NCBI RefSeq assembly: GCF_004348535.1
Contig: NZ_SMJX01000070.1
Span: forward strand, 1 to 32,685
Reading direction: 5' to 3'
DNA: 32,685 nucleotides
Source: Actinomadura sp. KC216
Lineage (GTDB): Bacteria; Actinomycetota; Actinomycetes; Streptosporangiales; Streptosporangiaceae
Position numbers and translations under genes: made by a program. How positions within the stretch are numbered: position 1 is the first letter of the stretch; each line of letters begins with the position of its first letter. This document shows, piece by piece, positions 23,842 through 31,600 of the stretch. The notes under the pieces are model-generated. The model made no database searches. It was not told the origin of the DNA and saw nothing but the letters and a program-made list of their open reading frames with translations.

Positions 23842-24686
23842 CGGCCGCCGCCCGTGCCGCCGCCCGTGCCGTGCCCCGCCGCGGCCTGGCCGGACGGCTC
23901 GCCGGTGGCCTGCTGCACCGCTGGCTCCCGCTGGCGGTCCTCATCGCGGGCTGGGAGGCGGCGGCGCGCGCCGCGCGGAGCCCGTTCTTCCCGCCGCCGT
24001 CCGAGATCGCGGCGCGGATGCGCGACCTGTGGTTCTCCGGCCCGGCGAGCCGGCTGTTCTTCAGCGCGCAGGCGGGCGACTCCATCGCGCCGAGCCTCGC
24101 CCGGATGGGCGTCGCGCTGCTGCTGTCGGTCGTGGCGGGCGTCGTCCTCGGCATCGCGCTCGGCCGCTCGGAGCGGGCGCTGGCCTACCTGGAGCCGCTG
24201 CTGCAGTTCGCGCGCGTGATCCCGCCGCCCACGATGGTGCCGGTCTTCGTCGTGCTGCTGGAGCTCGGCACGCAGATGCAGGTCACGTCGATCGTGTTCG
24301 GCGCCGTCTGGCCGATCCTGCTCAACACGGCGGACGGGGTGCGCAGCGTGGACGCGGTCCAGATGGACACCGCGCACGCGTTCCGGCTGTCGGCCGCCGA
24401 GCGGATCCGGTTCGTCATCGTCCCGTCCGCGCTGCCGAAGATCTTCGCGGGGCTGCGGCTGGCGCTGTCGCTGTCGCTCATCCTGATGGTCTTCTCCGAG
24501 CTGCTCCCGGGCACGTCCGACGGGCTCGGGTTCGAGCTGACCTACGCGCAGACCGCTTCCGACGTGCCCACCATCTGGGCGGTGATCGTCCTGCTCGGGA
24601 TCCTCGGCTACCTGTTCAACACGATTCTGCTGGCGGTGGAGCGCCGCGTCCTCTCCTGGCGGCCCGGGACGCGCAATTCCGAATGA
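23838..24686 (+). CDS. ABC importer permease 1B (SsuC/TauC-like), 282 aa
   Basis: The second permease of module 1. An Arg/Ala-rich N-terminus is followed by helices and the family core FARVIPPPTMVPVFVVLLELG. The EAA-like loop ends in VIVPSALPKIFAGLRLAL, and GILGYLFNTILLAVERRVLSW is the conserved C-terminus. The ATG overlaps the 1A stop. It pairs with permease 2B: both carry FPPPS/YPPPT then LWFSGPASR and the VIPPPT/AVPPPT core, which A-type permeases replace with PIPSVALIP. This shows the A and B types split before the module was duplicated. Followed by 108 bp before lipoprotein 2. Confidence 0.93.
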   Translation: MTAAARAAARAVPRRGLAGRLAGGLLHRWLPLAVLIAGWEAAARAARSPFFPPPSEIAARMRDLWFSGPASRLFFSAQAGDSIAPSLARMGVALLLSVVAGVVLGIALGRSERALAYLEPLLQFARVIPPPTMVPVFVVLLELGTQMQVTSIVFGAVWPILLNTADGVRSVDAVQMDTAHAFRLSAAERIRFVIVPSALPKIFAGLRLALSLSLILMVFSELLPGTSDGLGFELTYAQTASDVPTIWAVIVLLGILGYLFNTILLAVERRVLSWRPGTRNSE

Positions 24687-24794
24687 ACGCGAATCAACCT
24701 CGTGTTCTGCTCGGGCCGCGCACACATTGCGCTACGCTCCCGGCTCATTGAAAATCAGCACTTGACGGGCTTCCCCCGAATGGTTGGAGCACTG

Positions 24795-25775
24795 ATGACT
24801 GCTTCCCACCGCCGTGCGGCCGTGGCCGGCGCGGTCGCCGTCGCGGTCGCCCTCGCCGCGAGCGCCTGCGGCGGCGAGGACGGCGCCTCGGCCAACGGGC
24901 TGGAGAAGTCCGAGATCCTGCTCGGCACGATGACCATCGCCGATACCGCCTCCGTTCAGCTCGCCCTTTCCAAGGGCCTGTTCAAGGCCGAAGGGCTGAC
25001 GGTCAAAACGCAGGTCATCCAGGGCGGCGCCGCCGGAATCCCGCTGCTGCGCAGCGGCCGGCTGGACATCAGCTTCGGCAATTACGTCTCCCTGTTCACC
25101 GCCGGTGTCAAGGACCCCCGCTTCAAACCGAAGATCATCGCCGAGGGTTTCAACAGCGCGGCCAAGACCCATGTCGTGATGGTCCGCGGCGACTCCCCCC
25201 ACAAGACGATCAAGGACCTGGCCGGGAAGCGGATCGCCGTCAACACCAAGCGCAACATCAGCACGCTGCTGATCCGCTCCGCCGGCCAGGCCCAGGGCGT
25301 GACCTTCGACGACGACAAGAGCTTCGTCGAGGTGCCCCCGCCCGCGATGGAGCACGCGCTGAAGTCCGGAAGCGTCGAGGCCGTCCAGGCGATCGAGCCG
25401 TTCGGCACCCAGATGCAGCGGTCCATGGGCGCCCGCATGGTCGCCGACCTGTCCAGCGGGCAGACCGCGAACCTCCCGATCGCCGGGTACGCCGCCACCG
25501 AGAAGTTCGTGGAGAAGAACCCGAAGACGGTCGCGGCGTTCCAGCGCGCGCTGGTGAAGGCGCAGGGCATGTGCGCCGACCGCAAGGTCGTCGAGAACGT
25601 CCTGCCCACCTACGCCAAGGGCATCGACGCGAAGGTCGCGGCCGGCATGGGCTTCGGCGAGTACCCGACCACGCTGGATCCCGCCCACCTGAAGCGCGTG
25701 GCCGACCTGATGCAGCGGTTCGGGTACGTGGACAAGCCCATCGACGTCAAGAACTTCGTCGCGACGCCTTCATGA
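24795..25775 (+). CDS. ABC importer substrate-binding lipoprotein 2 (NMT1/SsuA/TauA-like), 326 aa
   Basis: A signal peptide with lipobox Cys25 (AASAC) precedes an NMT1/SsuA-type domain: SKGLFKAEGLTVK, RSGRLDISFGNYVSLF, DLAGKRIAVNTKRN and KSGSVEAVQAIEPFGTQMQ. The ATG at 24795 has GGAG six bases upstream; the ATG at 24780 has no site. The paralogue of lipoprotein 1 has diverged well beyond allele-level, notably in the ligand loops, so it may bind a different but related ligand. The stop overlaps permease 2A (ATGA, 25772-25775). The 108 bp upstream is AT-richer than the surroundings and could hold an internal promoter. Confidence 0.93.
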   Translation: MTASHRRAAVAGAVAVAVALAASACGGEDGASANGLEKSEILLGTMTIADTASVQLALSKGLFKAEGLTVKTQVIQGGAAGIPLLRSGRLDISFGNYVSLFTAGVKDPRFKPKIIAEGFNSAAKTHVVMVRGDSPHKTIKDLAGKRIAVNTKRNISTLLIRSAGQAQGVTFDDDKSFVEVPPPAMEHALKSGSVEAVQAIEPFGTQMQRSMGARMVADLSSGQTANLPIAGYAATEKFVEKNPKTVAAFQRALVKAQGMCADRKVVENVLPTYAKGIDAKVAAGMGFGEYPTTLDPAHLKRVADLMQRFGYVDKPIDVKNFVATPS

Positions 25776-26548
25776 GCCACCGCCGCATCGCTCTCGGCGC
25801 CGCCGGCGTCGCCGGGGTGGTGGCCGTCATGGAGGCCGTGAGCCGCACCGGCCTCGTCGACGGCACCGCCCTGCCCCCGGCGTCGACCGTCCTCGCGGAG
25901 GCCGCGAAGCTCGCCGCCGACCGGGAGTTCCTCGTGGACGTCGGCGCGACGCTCGCCGCCTGGTCCGGCGGGCTCGTCCTGGCGGTGCTGGTCGCGGTGC
26001 CGCTGGGGGTGCTGCTCGGCTCGGTCCCGTTCCTCGGCACCGCCGCCCGCGCGCTGGTGGAGCTGCTGCGGCCGATCCCCTCGGTCGCGCTGATCCCGCT
26101 CGTGATCCTCCTGGTCGCCGAGCCGGCGCGGATGAAGATGTCGCTGATCTTCTACGCCTGCCTGTGGCCGATCCTCATCAACACCCTGTACGCGCTCCGC
26201 GACGTCGACCCGGTCGCGAAGGACAGCCTGCGCGGCTTCGGCTTCGGGACGCCGTCGGTGCTGTGGCACGTCTCGCTGCCGAGCGCGGCGCCGTTCATCG
26301 CGACCGGCGTCCGGATCGCCGCGTCCGTCGCCCTCGTCGTGGTGATCAGCACCGAGCTGTACGCGGGCGGGGTCAACGGCCTGGGGATCTATCTCAGCGA
26401 GACCCAGTCGGCGGGCGGCCGGACGGACCTGCTGCTGGCGGGCGCCGTCTGGTGCGGGGTCATCGGGCTGCTCGTCGCCACCGGCCTGCGGAAGCTGGAA
26501 CGGATCGCGTTCCGCTGGCACGCCTCCCAGATCGAGGGCCTCTCATGA
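25772..26548 (+). CDS. ABC importer permease 2A (SsuC/TauC-like), 258 aa
   Basis: Paralogue of permease 1A, sharing LRPIPSVALIPL, WPILxNTxYxLxDVDPxAK and VSLPSAAPFIATGVR. Six or so membrane helices; the coupling loop is DSLRGFGFGTPSVLWHVSLPSAAP. Its ATG overlaps the lipoprotein 2 stop and its TGA overlaps the permease 2B ATG (26545-26548), so module 2 is translationally coupled throughout. It is presumed to pair with 2B as a heterodimer. Confidence 0.93.
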   Translation: MSHRRIALGAAGVAGVVAVMEAVSRTGLVDGTALPPASTVLAEAAKLAADREFLVDVGATLAAWSGGLVLAVLVAVPLGVLLGSVPFLGTAARALVELLRPIPSVALIPLVILLVAEPARMKMSLIFYACLWPILINTLYALRDVDPVAKDSLRGFGFGTPSVLWHVSLPSAAPFIATGVRIAASVALVVVISTELYAGGVNGLGIYLSETQSAGGRTDLLLAGAVWCGVIGLLVATGLRKLERIAFRWHASQIEGLS

Positions 26549-27336
26549 GGGCGGTGCGGGGGTTCGCCGGACGGATCTGGCTCGTCGCGGCCGTCGTCGT
26601 GGTGTGGGAGCTCGTGACGCGCGCGGTGGACGACTACTACTACCCGCCGCCGACGACCATCGCGACGTCGCTGCACGAGCTGTGGTTCTCCGGGCCCGCG
26701 TCCCGCGCGTTCCTCACCGGGCAGGCCGTCGACGACTTCTCCACGAGCCTCGCGCACCTGTTCATCGGCTGGGCCGCCGCGGGCGTCGCCGGGGTGGTGG
26801 CGGGCACGGTGACCGGGCGGTCCCGCGTCCTGTACGACCTGCTGAACCCGGTCCTGGAGTTCCTGCGCGCGGTGCCGCCGCCGACGCTGGTGCCGTTCTT
26901 CATCATCGTGTTCCACCTCGGCGCGACCATGCAGGTGGTGACGATCGCGTTCGGCGTGGTGTGGCCCGTGCTGCTCAACACCTGCGACGGCGTCCGCGCC
27001 GTGGACACGCTGCAGCTCGACACGGCCCGGGTGTTCGGCGTCGGGCGGCTGCGCCGCCTCGCGGTCGTCATCCTCCCGGCGGCGGCGCCGAAGGTCTTCG
27101 CGGGGCTGCGGGTCGCGCTGTCGTTCGCGCTGATCCTGATGGTCTTCTCCGAGATGTTCGGCAGCACCGCCGGCATCGGGGCGCGGCTGGTCGGCGCGCA
27201 GCGCGCGTTCGAGGCGAACCCGATGTGGGCCGCGATCGTGATGCTGGGCATCCTCGGCCTGCTGTTCAACACGCTCTTCATGGTCCTGGAACGCCGCCTG
27301 CTGGCCTGGCACACGGGGGCGCGGCGGCTCACTTGA
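26545..27336 (+). CDS. ABC importer permease 2B (SsuC/TauC-like), 263 aa
   Basis: Paralogue of permease 1B. It has YYYPPPTTIATSLHELWFSG, the core FLRAVPPPTLVPFFIIVFHLG, a coupling loop ending VILPAAAPKVFAGLRVAL, and the C-terminal GILGLLFNTLFMVLERRLLAW. The Arg-rich N-terminus is shorter than in 1B. It ends 40 bp before the ATPase gene; that gap has a purine-rich stretch serving as ribosome site but no obvious terminator, so the cluster probably reads on. Confidence 0.93.
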   Translation: MRAVRGFAGRIWLVAAVVVVWELVTRAVDDYYYPPPTTIATSLHELWFSGPASRAFLTGQAVDDFSTSLAHLFIGWAAAGVAGVVAGTVTGRSRVLYDLLNPVLEFLRAVPPPTLVPFFIIVFHLGATMQVVTIAFGVVWPVLLNTCDGVRAVDTLQLDTARVFGVGRLRRLAVVILPAAAPKVFAGLRVALSFALILMVFSEMFGSTAGIGARLVGAQRAFEANPMWAAIVMLGILGLLFNTLFMVLERRLLAWHTGARRLT

Positions 27337-27376
27337 CGTCCCTACAGAAAAGGCGTCCTAGAGAAAGGCGGGGGTC

Positions 27377-28189
27377 ATGCTCCAGATAACCGGCCTGACG
27401 CACTCCTACGGCGGCGACCACGGGGTCCTCGGCGGGATCGACCTCACCGTCCCGGACGGGCAGCTGGTCAGCATCGTCGGCCCGTCCGGCTGCGGGAAGT
27501 CCACGCTGCTGCGCTGCATCGCCGGGCTGATCCGGCCGACCGGCGGGACGCTCACCCTGGACGGCGCGCCGATCGACGGCGTGCCCGACGACCTCGCCGT
27601 CGTGTTCCAGGACTACAGCCGGTCGCTGTTCCCGTGGCTGAGCGTCCGCGACAACGTGGCGCTGCCGCTGCGCAGGCGCGGGAAGTCGCGCCAGGAGCGG
27701 CGCGCGGCGGCGCAGGAGGCCCTCGAATCGGTCGGCCTCCCGGACGCGGGCCGCAAGTACCCGTGGCAGCTGTCGGGCGGCATGCAGCAGCGCGTGTCGA
27801 TCGCGCGGGCGCTGGCGTACCGGCCGTCGCTGATGCTGATGGACGAGCCGTTCGGGTCCGTGGACGCGCAGACCCGCGAGGACCTGGAGGACCTCCTCCT
27901 CCAGGTGCACCGGACGCAGAAGATCACAATCCTGCTCGTCACCCATGACATCGACGAGAGCGTCTACGTCGGTGACCGGGTCGTCGTGCTGCACCGCTCG
28001 CCCGCCCGCGTCCACGCGGACCTGGAGGTCGAGCTGCCCGCGTCCCGCGACCAGATCGAGACGCGGGGGCTGCCCGAGTTCGTGCGGCTGCGGGCCGAGG
28101 TCGGGCGGCTCGTCCGCGGCGGCGCGCGGTCGGCCGGGTCCGAGCCCGCGGACACCGATTCCGGATCGGACATCGTGACAGAGAAATAG
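27377..28189 (+). CDS. ABC importer ATPase (SsuB/TauB-like), 270 aa
   Basis: The only ATPase in the cluster, so presumed to energise both permease pairs. Walker A GPSGCGKS (35-42), Q-loop Gln78 (VVFQDYSRSLFPW), signature LSGGM (132-136), Walker B LMLMDEP (about 152-158) and switch His190 are all intact. Length and order match SsuB/TauB/NrtD-like proteins. The C-terminal 35 residues are Ser/Asp-rich and probably disordered. The FAD monooxygenase gene follows after 14 bp, consistent with cotranscription. Confidence 0.94.
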   Translation: MLQITGLTHSYGGDHGVLGGIDLTVPDGQLVSIVGPSGCGKSTLLRCIAGLIRPTGGTLTLDGAPIDGVPDDLAVVFQDYSRSLFPWLSVRDNVALPLRRRGKSRQERRAAAQEALESVGLPDAGRKYPWQLSGGMQQRVSIARALAYRPSLMLMDEPFGSVDAQTREDLEDLLLQVHRTQKITILLVTHDIDESVYVGDRVVVLHRSPARVHADLEVELPASRDQIETRGLPEFVRLRAEVGRLVRGGARSAGSEPADTDSGSDIVTEK

Positions 28190-28191
28190 GG

Positions 28192-28203
28192 GGAACACGT
28201 TCC
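28192..28203 (+). promoter_or_regulatory. Palindrome GGAAC-AC-GTTCC abutting the monooxygenase start
   Basis: Two perfect 5-bp arms with a 2-bp centre end directly before the ATG at 28204 and overlap the G-rich ribosome site. It could be an operator or an mRNA hairpin controlling translation, or chance. Confidence 0.25.
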
Positions 28204-29469
28204 ATGCGCGTACTCATCGTGGGGGCGGGGATCGGCGGGCTGACCTGCGCGCTGAGCCTGCACGAGGCCGGTGTGGAGACGCTCGTCGTCGACTCCGCCG
28301 CGCGGCTGCGGCCGCTCGGCGTCGGCATCAACCTGCTGCCGCACGCCGTGCGGGAGCTGACGGAGCTGGGGCTCGGCGAGGAGCTGGCCGAGCTCGGCGT
28401 CCCGACCGCCGAGATGGTGCACTTCGACCGGTTCGGCGGCCGGATCTGGGGCGAGCCGCGGGGCCGCGCGCTCGGCTACGACTGGCCGCAGTACTCGATC
28501 CACCGCGGCGAGCTGCAGATGGCGCTGCTCGACGCCGTGCTGGCGCGGCTCGGGAAGGACGCCGTCCGGTCCGGGACGCTCTTCGAGGGCTTCGAGCAGG
28601 ACGGGACGCGGGTGCGGGCGCGGCTGCTCGACCGGGCGACCGGGACCGCCGGGACCGCCGAGGCCGACGTGCTGATCGGCGCGGACGGGCTGCACTCCGC
28701 CGTCCGCGCGCAGCTGAACCCGGACGAGCCGCCGCCGCTGTGGAACGGGATCCGGATGTGGCGCGGCGTCACCGAGGGCGAGCCGTTCCTGACCGGGCGG
28801 ACGCTGGCCGTCGCGGGCAGCAACACCGCGGCGAAGATGGTCGTCTACCCGATCTCCATGCGGGCCGAGCGGCGGGGGCGGGCCCTGCTGAACTGGGTCG
28901 CGGAGGTGAAGGTCGCGGGCGAGGGGCTCGACACGACCGCCGACTGGGACCGCGAGGGCAGCCTGGAGGACGTCCTGCCCTACTACGCCGACTGGAGGTT
29001 CGACTGGCTCGACATCCCGGCGATGCTCGCGGGCTCGGCGGAGATCCTGGAGTACCCGATGGTCGACCGCGACCCGCTCGACCGCTGGACGTCCGGCCGG
29101 GTGACGCTGCTCGGCGACGCCGCCCACCCGATGTACCCGATCGGCTCCAACGGGGGGTCGCAGGCCGTGCTGGACGCGCGCGTCCTGGCGCACGAGCTGG
29201 TCCGCGCCGCCGACCCCGCCGAGGGGCTGCTCGCCTACGACCGGGCGCGCCGCGAGACCGTCAACGCGATCGTGCTGGCCTGCCGCGACATGCCCGCCGA
29301 CCGGATCCTGCACACCGTCGGCGAGCGCGCCCCGCATGGCTTCGACGCCATCGAGGACGTCCTGACCGCCGAGGAGCTGGCGACCATCACGGGCGCCTAC
29401 CGCCGGACGTCCTTCGACGACGTCGAGGCCCTCAACTCGCGGCCGTCGTACTCGGTGCCGAGGGGCTGA
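28204..29469 (+). CDS. FAD-dependent monooxygenase, PhzS-like (421 aa)
   Basis: A class A flavoprotein hydroxylase. FAD motifs: GAGIGG (7-12), DG motif GADGLHSAVR (159-168) and GD motif GDAAHPMYPIGSNGG (304-318). The MYPIGSNGGSQA signature is the form found in the PhzS / 'flavin-dependent oxidoreductase' branch, which hydroxylates or oxidatively decarboxylates aromatic rings using NAD(P)H and O2. It is last in the importer cluster, 14 bp after the ATPase gene. I infer that the imported compound, probably an aromatic or heteroaromatic acid, is its substrate. This is not shown by sequence. It converges on the TetR gene with a 9-bp gap. Confidence 0.92.
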   Translation: MRVLIVGAGIGGLTCALSLHEAGVETLVVDSAARLRPLGVGINLLPHAVRELTELGLGEELAELGVPTAEMVHFDRFGGRIWGEPRGRALGYDWPQYSIHRGELQMALLDAVLARLGKDAVRSGTLFEGFEQDGTRVRARLLDRATGTAGTAEADVLIGADGLHSAVRAQLNPDEPPPLWNGIRMWRGVTEGEPFLTGRTLAVAGSNTAAKMVVYPISMRAERRGRALLNWVAEVKVAGEGLDTTADWDREGSLEDVLPYYADWRFDWLDIPAMLAGSAEILEYPMVDRDPLDRWTSGRVTLLGDAAHPMYPIGSNGGSQAVLDARVLAHELVRAADPAEGLLAYDRARRETVNAIVLACRDMPADRILHTVGERAPHGFDAIEDVLTAEELATITGAYRRTSFDDVEALNSRPSYSVPRG

Positions 29470-29478
29470 GGGGCCGGC

Positions 29479-30090
29479 TCAGGTCGTCGTCACCGCCGCG
29501 AGGCGGGTGTCCATGGCGTGGGCGGCGCGGGCGTAGAGGGACGGGTCGTCGTGCAGGAGCGCGTACGTGGCTCCGGTGCGGCAGAGGGCGTCCAGCTCGA
29601 AGGCGAGCTGCGCGACGTCGGCGGACGCGTCGATCTCGCCGAGGTCGCGCGCCTCGCGGATGCAGCGCTCGAAGAACTCGCGCCACTCGCGCTGCGAGGA
29701 CGCGATCGCGTCGCGGACGCGGCCGGGCCTGGCGTCGAACTCGGCCATCGTCGAGTCGAAGAAGCAGCCGCCGGGGAACACGCGCTGGCGCTGGTAGCGG
29801 CGCCAGGAGTCGAGCAGCACGCGGACGCGGCGCAGCCCCTTCGGCACGGCGAGGGCGGGCTCGATCACGTGCTCGCGGTACACCTCGACGGCCCGGCGGA
29901 CGGTCGCGAGCTGCAGCTCCTCCTTGGACCCGAAGTGCGTGAACACGCCGCTCTTGCTGATCTGCAGCTCGGTGGCGAGCCGGCCGATCGACAGGCCCTC
30001 CAGGCCCTCCGCCGAGGCGATGTCGGCGGCGCGGTCGAGGATCGTCCTGCGGGTCTGCTCGCCCTTGAGAAGCCGTCCGTCGGTGCTCAC
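29479..30090 (-). CDS. TetR-family transcriptional repressor (203 aa)
   Basis: The N-terminal helix-turn-helix spans about residues 14-60 (RRTILDRAADIAS..., IGRLATELQISKSGVFTHFGSKEEL). The C-terminal ligand domain is helical and contains one CFFD segment. GTG at 30090 is chosen because a consensus-like promoter puts the transcript start at or next to it, giving a leaderless mRNA. A longer form from 30249 would overlap the operators and the MFS start. It is divergent from an MFS exporter, and matching operators lie in both promoters, so it likely represses itself and the exporter until a ligand binds. Confidence 0.93.
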   Translation of the reverse strand: MSTDGRLLKGEQTRRTILDRAADIASAEGLEGLSIGRLATELQISKSGVFTHFGSKEELQLATVRRAVEVYREHVIEPALAVPKGLRRVRVLLDSWRRYQRQRVFPGGCFFDSTMAEFDARPGRVRDAIASSQREWREFFERCIREARDLGEIDASADVAQLAFELDALCRTGATYALLHDDPSLYARAAHAMDTRLAAVTTT

Positions 30091-30097
30091 GCCGCCT

Positions 30098-30126
30098 AAT
30101 CTGCACGACCGTTCGTGCAAAGTCAA
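30098..30126 (-). promoter_or_regulatory. tetR promoter with operator filling the spacer
   Basis: On the minus strand: TTGACT (30126-30121), a 17-bp spacer, CAGATT (30103-30098). The predicted start is about seven bases on, at the GTG (30090). The 18-bp near-palindrome TGCACGA-CCGT-TCGTGCA (30102-30119) overlaps and spans the spacer, a classic autorepression layout. Confidence 0.7.
30102..30119. promoter_or_regulatory. TetR operator O1
   Basis: TGCACGACCGTTCGTGCA has 7-bp arms. Its core ACGACCGTTCGT (30105-30116) is the reverse complement of the O2 core ACGAACGGTCGT, so both sites carry one motif in opposite orientation. Centres are 65 bp apart. Confidence 0.75.
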
Positions 30127-30139
30127 TGCGCGTACCCCC

Positions 30140-30169
30140 TTGACGGAAGGGTCCTCCGACGAAGATTGT
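30140..30169 (+). promoter_or_regulatory. Promoter of the MFS exporter
   Basis: TTGACG (30140-30145), an 18-bp spacer and GATTGT (30164-30169). The predicted transcription start (about 30176) falls inside operator O2. Confidence 0.55.
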
Positions 30170-30181
30170 ACGAACGGTCGT
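30170..30181. promoter_or_regulatory. TetR operator O2
   Basis: ACGAACGGTCGT, palindromic at its ends (ACGA/TCGT). It directly follows the MFS -10 and covers the predicted start point; binding here would block transcription. Confidence 0.75.
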
Positions 30182-30203
30182 TTATTTTTCTGGAGGGCAT
30201 TCC

Positions 30204-31589
30204 ATGTCCGTTGAGACCGCAGCGGCGCCGGACGCCGCGCCGCGCGCACGCCGCGACGTGCCCTGGCTGGCGGCCGGGGCGACGTTCCTGGCCATGCTCG
30301 ACGCCACCGTCGCGAACCTCGCCGTCCCCGACCTGCACGCCGACTTCCCGGGCGCCTCGCTGTCCGGGCTGACCTGGGTGATCACCCTGTACGCGGTGCT
30401 GTTCGCGGCGCTGCTCGCCCCCGCCGGGCGGCTCGCCGACCTGATCGGGCGGCGGACGCTCTACCAGTGGGGCATAGGGCTGTTCACGCTGGCGTCGCTG
30501 GCCTGCGCGCTCGCGCCGAACGTGCCGATCCTGCTGGCGACCCGCGCGTTCCAGGGCGCCGCGGCCGCCGCGATGATCCCCGCGTCGCTGGCGCTGCTGC
30601 TGCGCGACACGCCGCCCGAGCGGCGCGCGGGCGCCATCGGGCTGTGGAGCGCCGCGGGCGCGTTCGCCGCCGCGATCGGCCCCGGCCTCGGCGGGATCCT
30701 GGTCGACCAGTTCGGCTGGCGGTCGCTGTTCCTCATCAACGTCCCCGTCGGGCTCGCGCTGCTGCTGGGCGGCCTGCGCCTGCCCCGCGCCGAGCACGGC
30801 GAGGGACGCCTGCCCGACCTGATCGGGACCGTCCTGCTCGGCGGCGGCGTCGGCGCGGTCGCGCTCGGCGTCACCCAGACCCAGGACTGGGCCTGGACCG
30901 ACGCCCGCACCCTGGCCCTGCTGATCGGCGGCGCCGTCCTGGTCGCGCTGGCGCTGTGGCGGTCGGCGCGGCATCCGGTGCCCGCGCTGGAGATCTCGCT
31001 GTGGCGCAGCCGCCAGTTCGCCGTCGCCAACGCCGCCTCGTTCCTGTACGGGACGGCCCTGTACACGTGGCTGCTGGTCGGCGTGCTCTACCTCACCGCG
31101 GAGTGGGACTACTCGATCCTGAAGGCGGGCTTCGCCTCGACGCCCGGCGCGCTCACCGCCACCGCCGCCGCGATCCTCATGGGCCGCCTCACCGGCCGCA
31201 TCGGCGTCCGCCCGGCCGTGACCGGCGGTGCGCTGATCATGGTCGGGTGCGGTCTCTGGGCGGTGCTCTCGATGCCGCCCGACCCGCACTACGCCACCTT
31301 CTGGCTCCCGATCGGCCTGCTGGTCGGCACCGGAATGGGGATGATCACGACCGGCACCGCGTCCGCCGCCGCGCTCGCCGTGAACCCGCTGCGGTTCGCC
31401 GGGGCCACCGGCCTCAACACGACCGCGCGGCAGCTCGGCGGCGCGTTCGGCATCGCCGTGCTCGCCGCGCTGCTGCCCGCCGGGGCGGTGCACGACGACT
31501 ACACCGGCGTCTACCTGTTCTGCACCATCGCCGCCGGCGGTGCGGGCCTCGCGGGGCTGCTGCTGACCGTCCGGCGCGGCACGTCCTGA
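30204..31589 (+). CDS. MFS multidrug exporter, DHA2 (14-helix EmrB/QacA-like) family, 461 aa
   Basis: A proton-driven drug efflux pump. Family motifs: LDATVANLAVPDLHADF in helix 1 (about 34-50), motif A GRLADLIGRRTLYQWG (about 75-90), and the antiporter motif C GPGLGGILVDQFGWRSLFLINVPVG (about 155-180). Roughly 13-14 hydrophobic helices are visible, consistent with DHA2. The ATG has GGAGGG nine bases upstream. The gene is repressed, by inference, by the divergent TetR and cotranscribed with the SGNH gene 11 bp downstream. The substrate is unknown, but is probably the TetR ligand or a relative. Confidence 0.93.
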   Translation: MSVETAAAPDAAPRARRDVPWLAAGATFLAMLDATVANLAVPDLHADFPGASLSGLTWVITLYAVLFAALLAPAGRLADLIGRRTLYQWGIGLFTLASLACALAPNVPILLATRAFQGAAAAAMIPASLALLLRDTPPERRAGAIGLWSAAGAFAAAIGPGLGGILVDQFGWRSLFLINVPVGLALLLGGLRLPRAEHGEGRLPDLIGTVLLGGGVGAVALGVTQTQDWAWTDARTLALLIGGAVLVALALWRSARHPVPALEISLWRSRQFAVANAASFLYGTALYTWLLVGVLYLTAEWDYSILKAGFASTPGALTATAAAILMGRLTGRIGVRPAVTGGALIMVGCGLWAVLSMPPDPHYATFWLPIGLLVGTGMGMITTGTASAAALAVNPLRFAGATGLNTTARQLGGAFGIAVLAALLPAGAVHDDYTGVYLFCTIAAGGAGLAGLLLTVRRGTS

Positions 31590-31600
31590 GGGGAGCGACG

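Noticed and set aside
24687..24794. Internal promoter before lipoprotein 2
   Set aside because: Several near-hexamers (TTGCGC, TTGACG, GAAAAT) occur, but no pair is convincing.
29462..29484. CTGAG...CTCAG inverted repeat as a terminator between the monooxygenase and tetR genes
   Set aside because: A five-bp stem formed by the two stop-codon regions; too weak to call.
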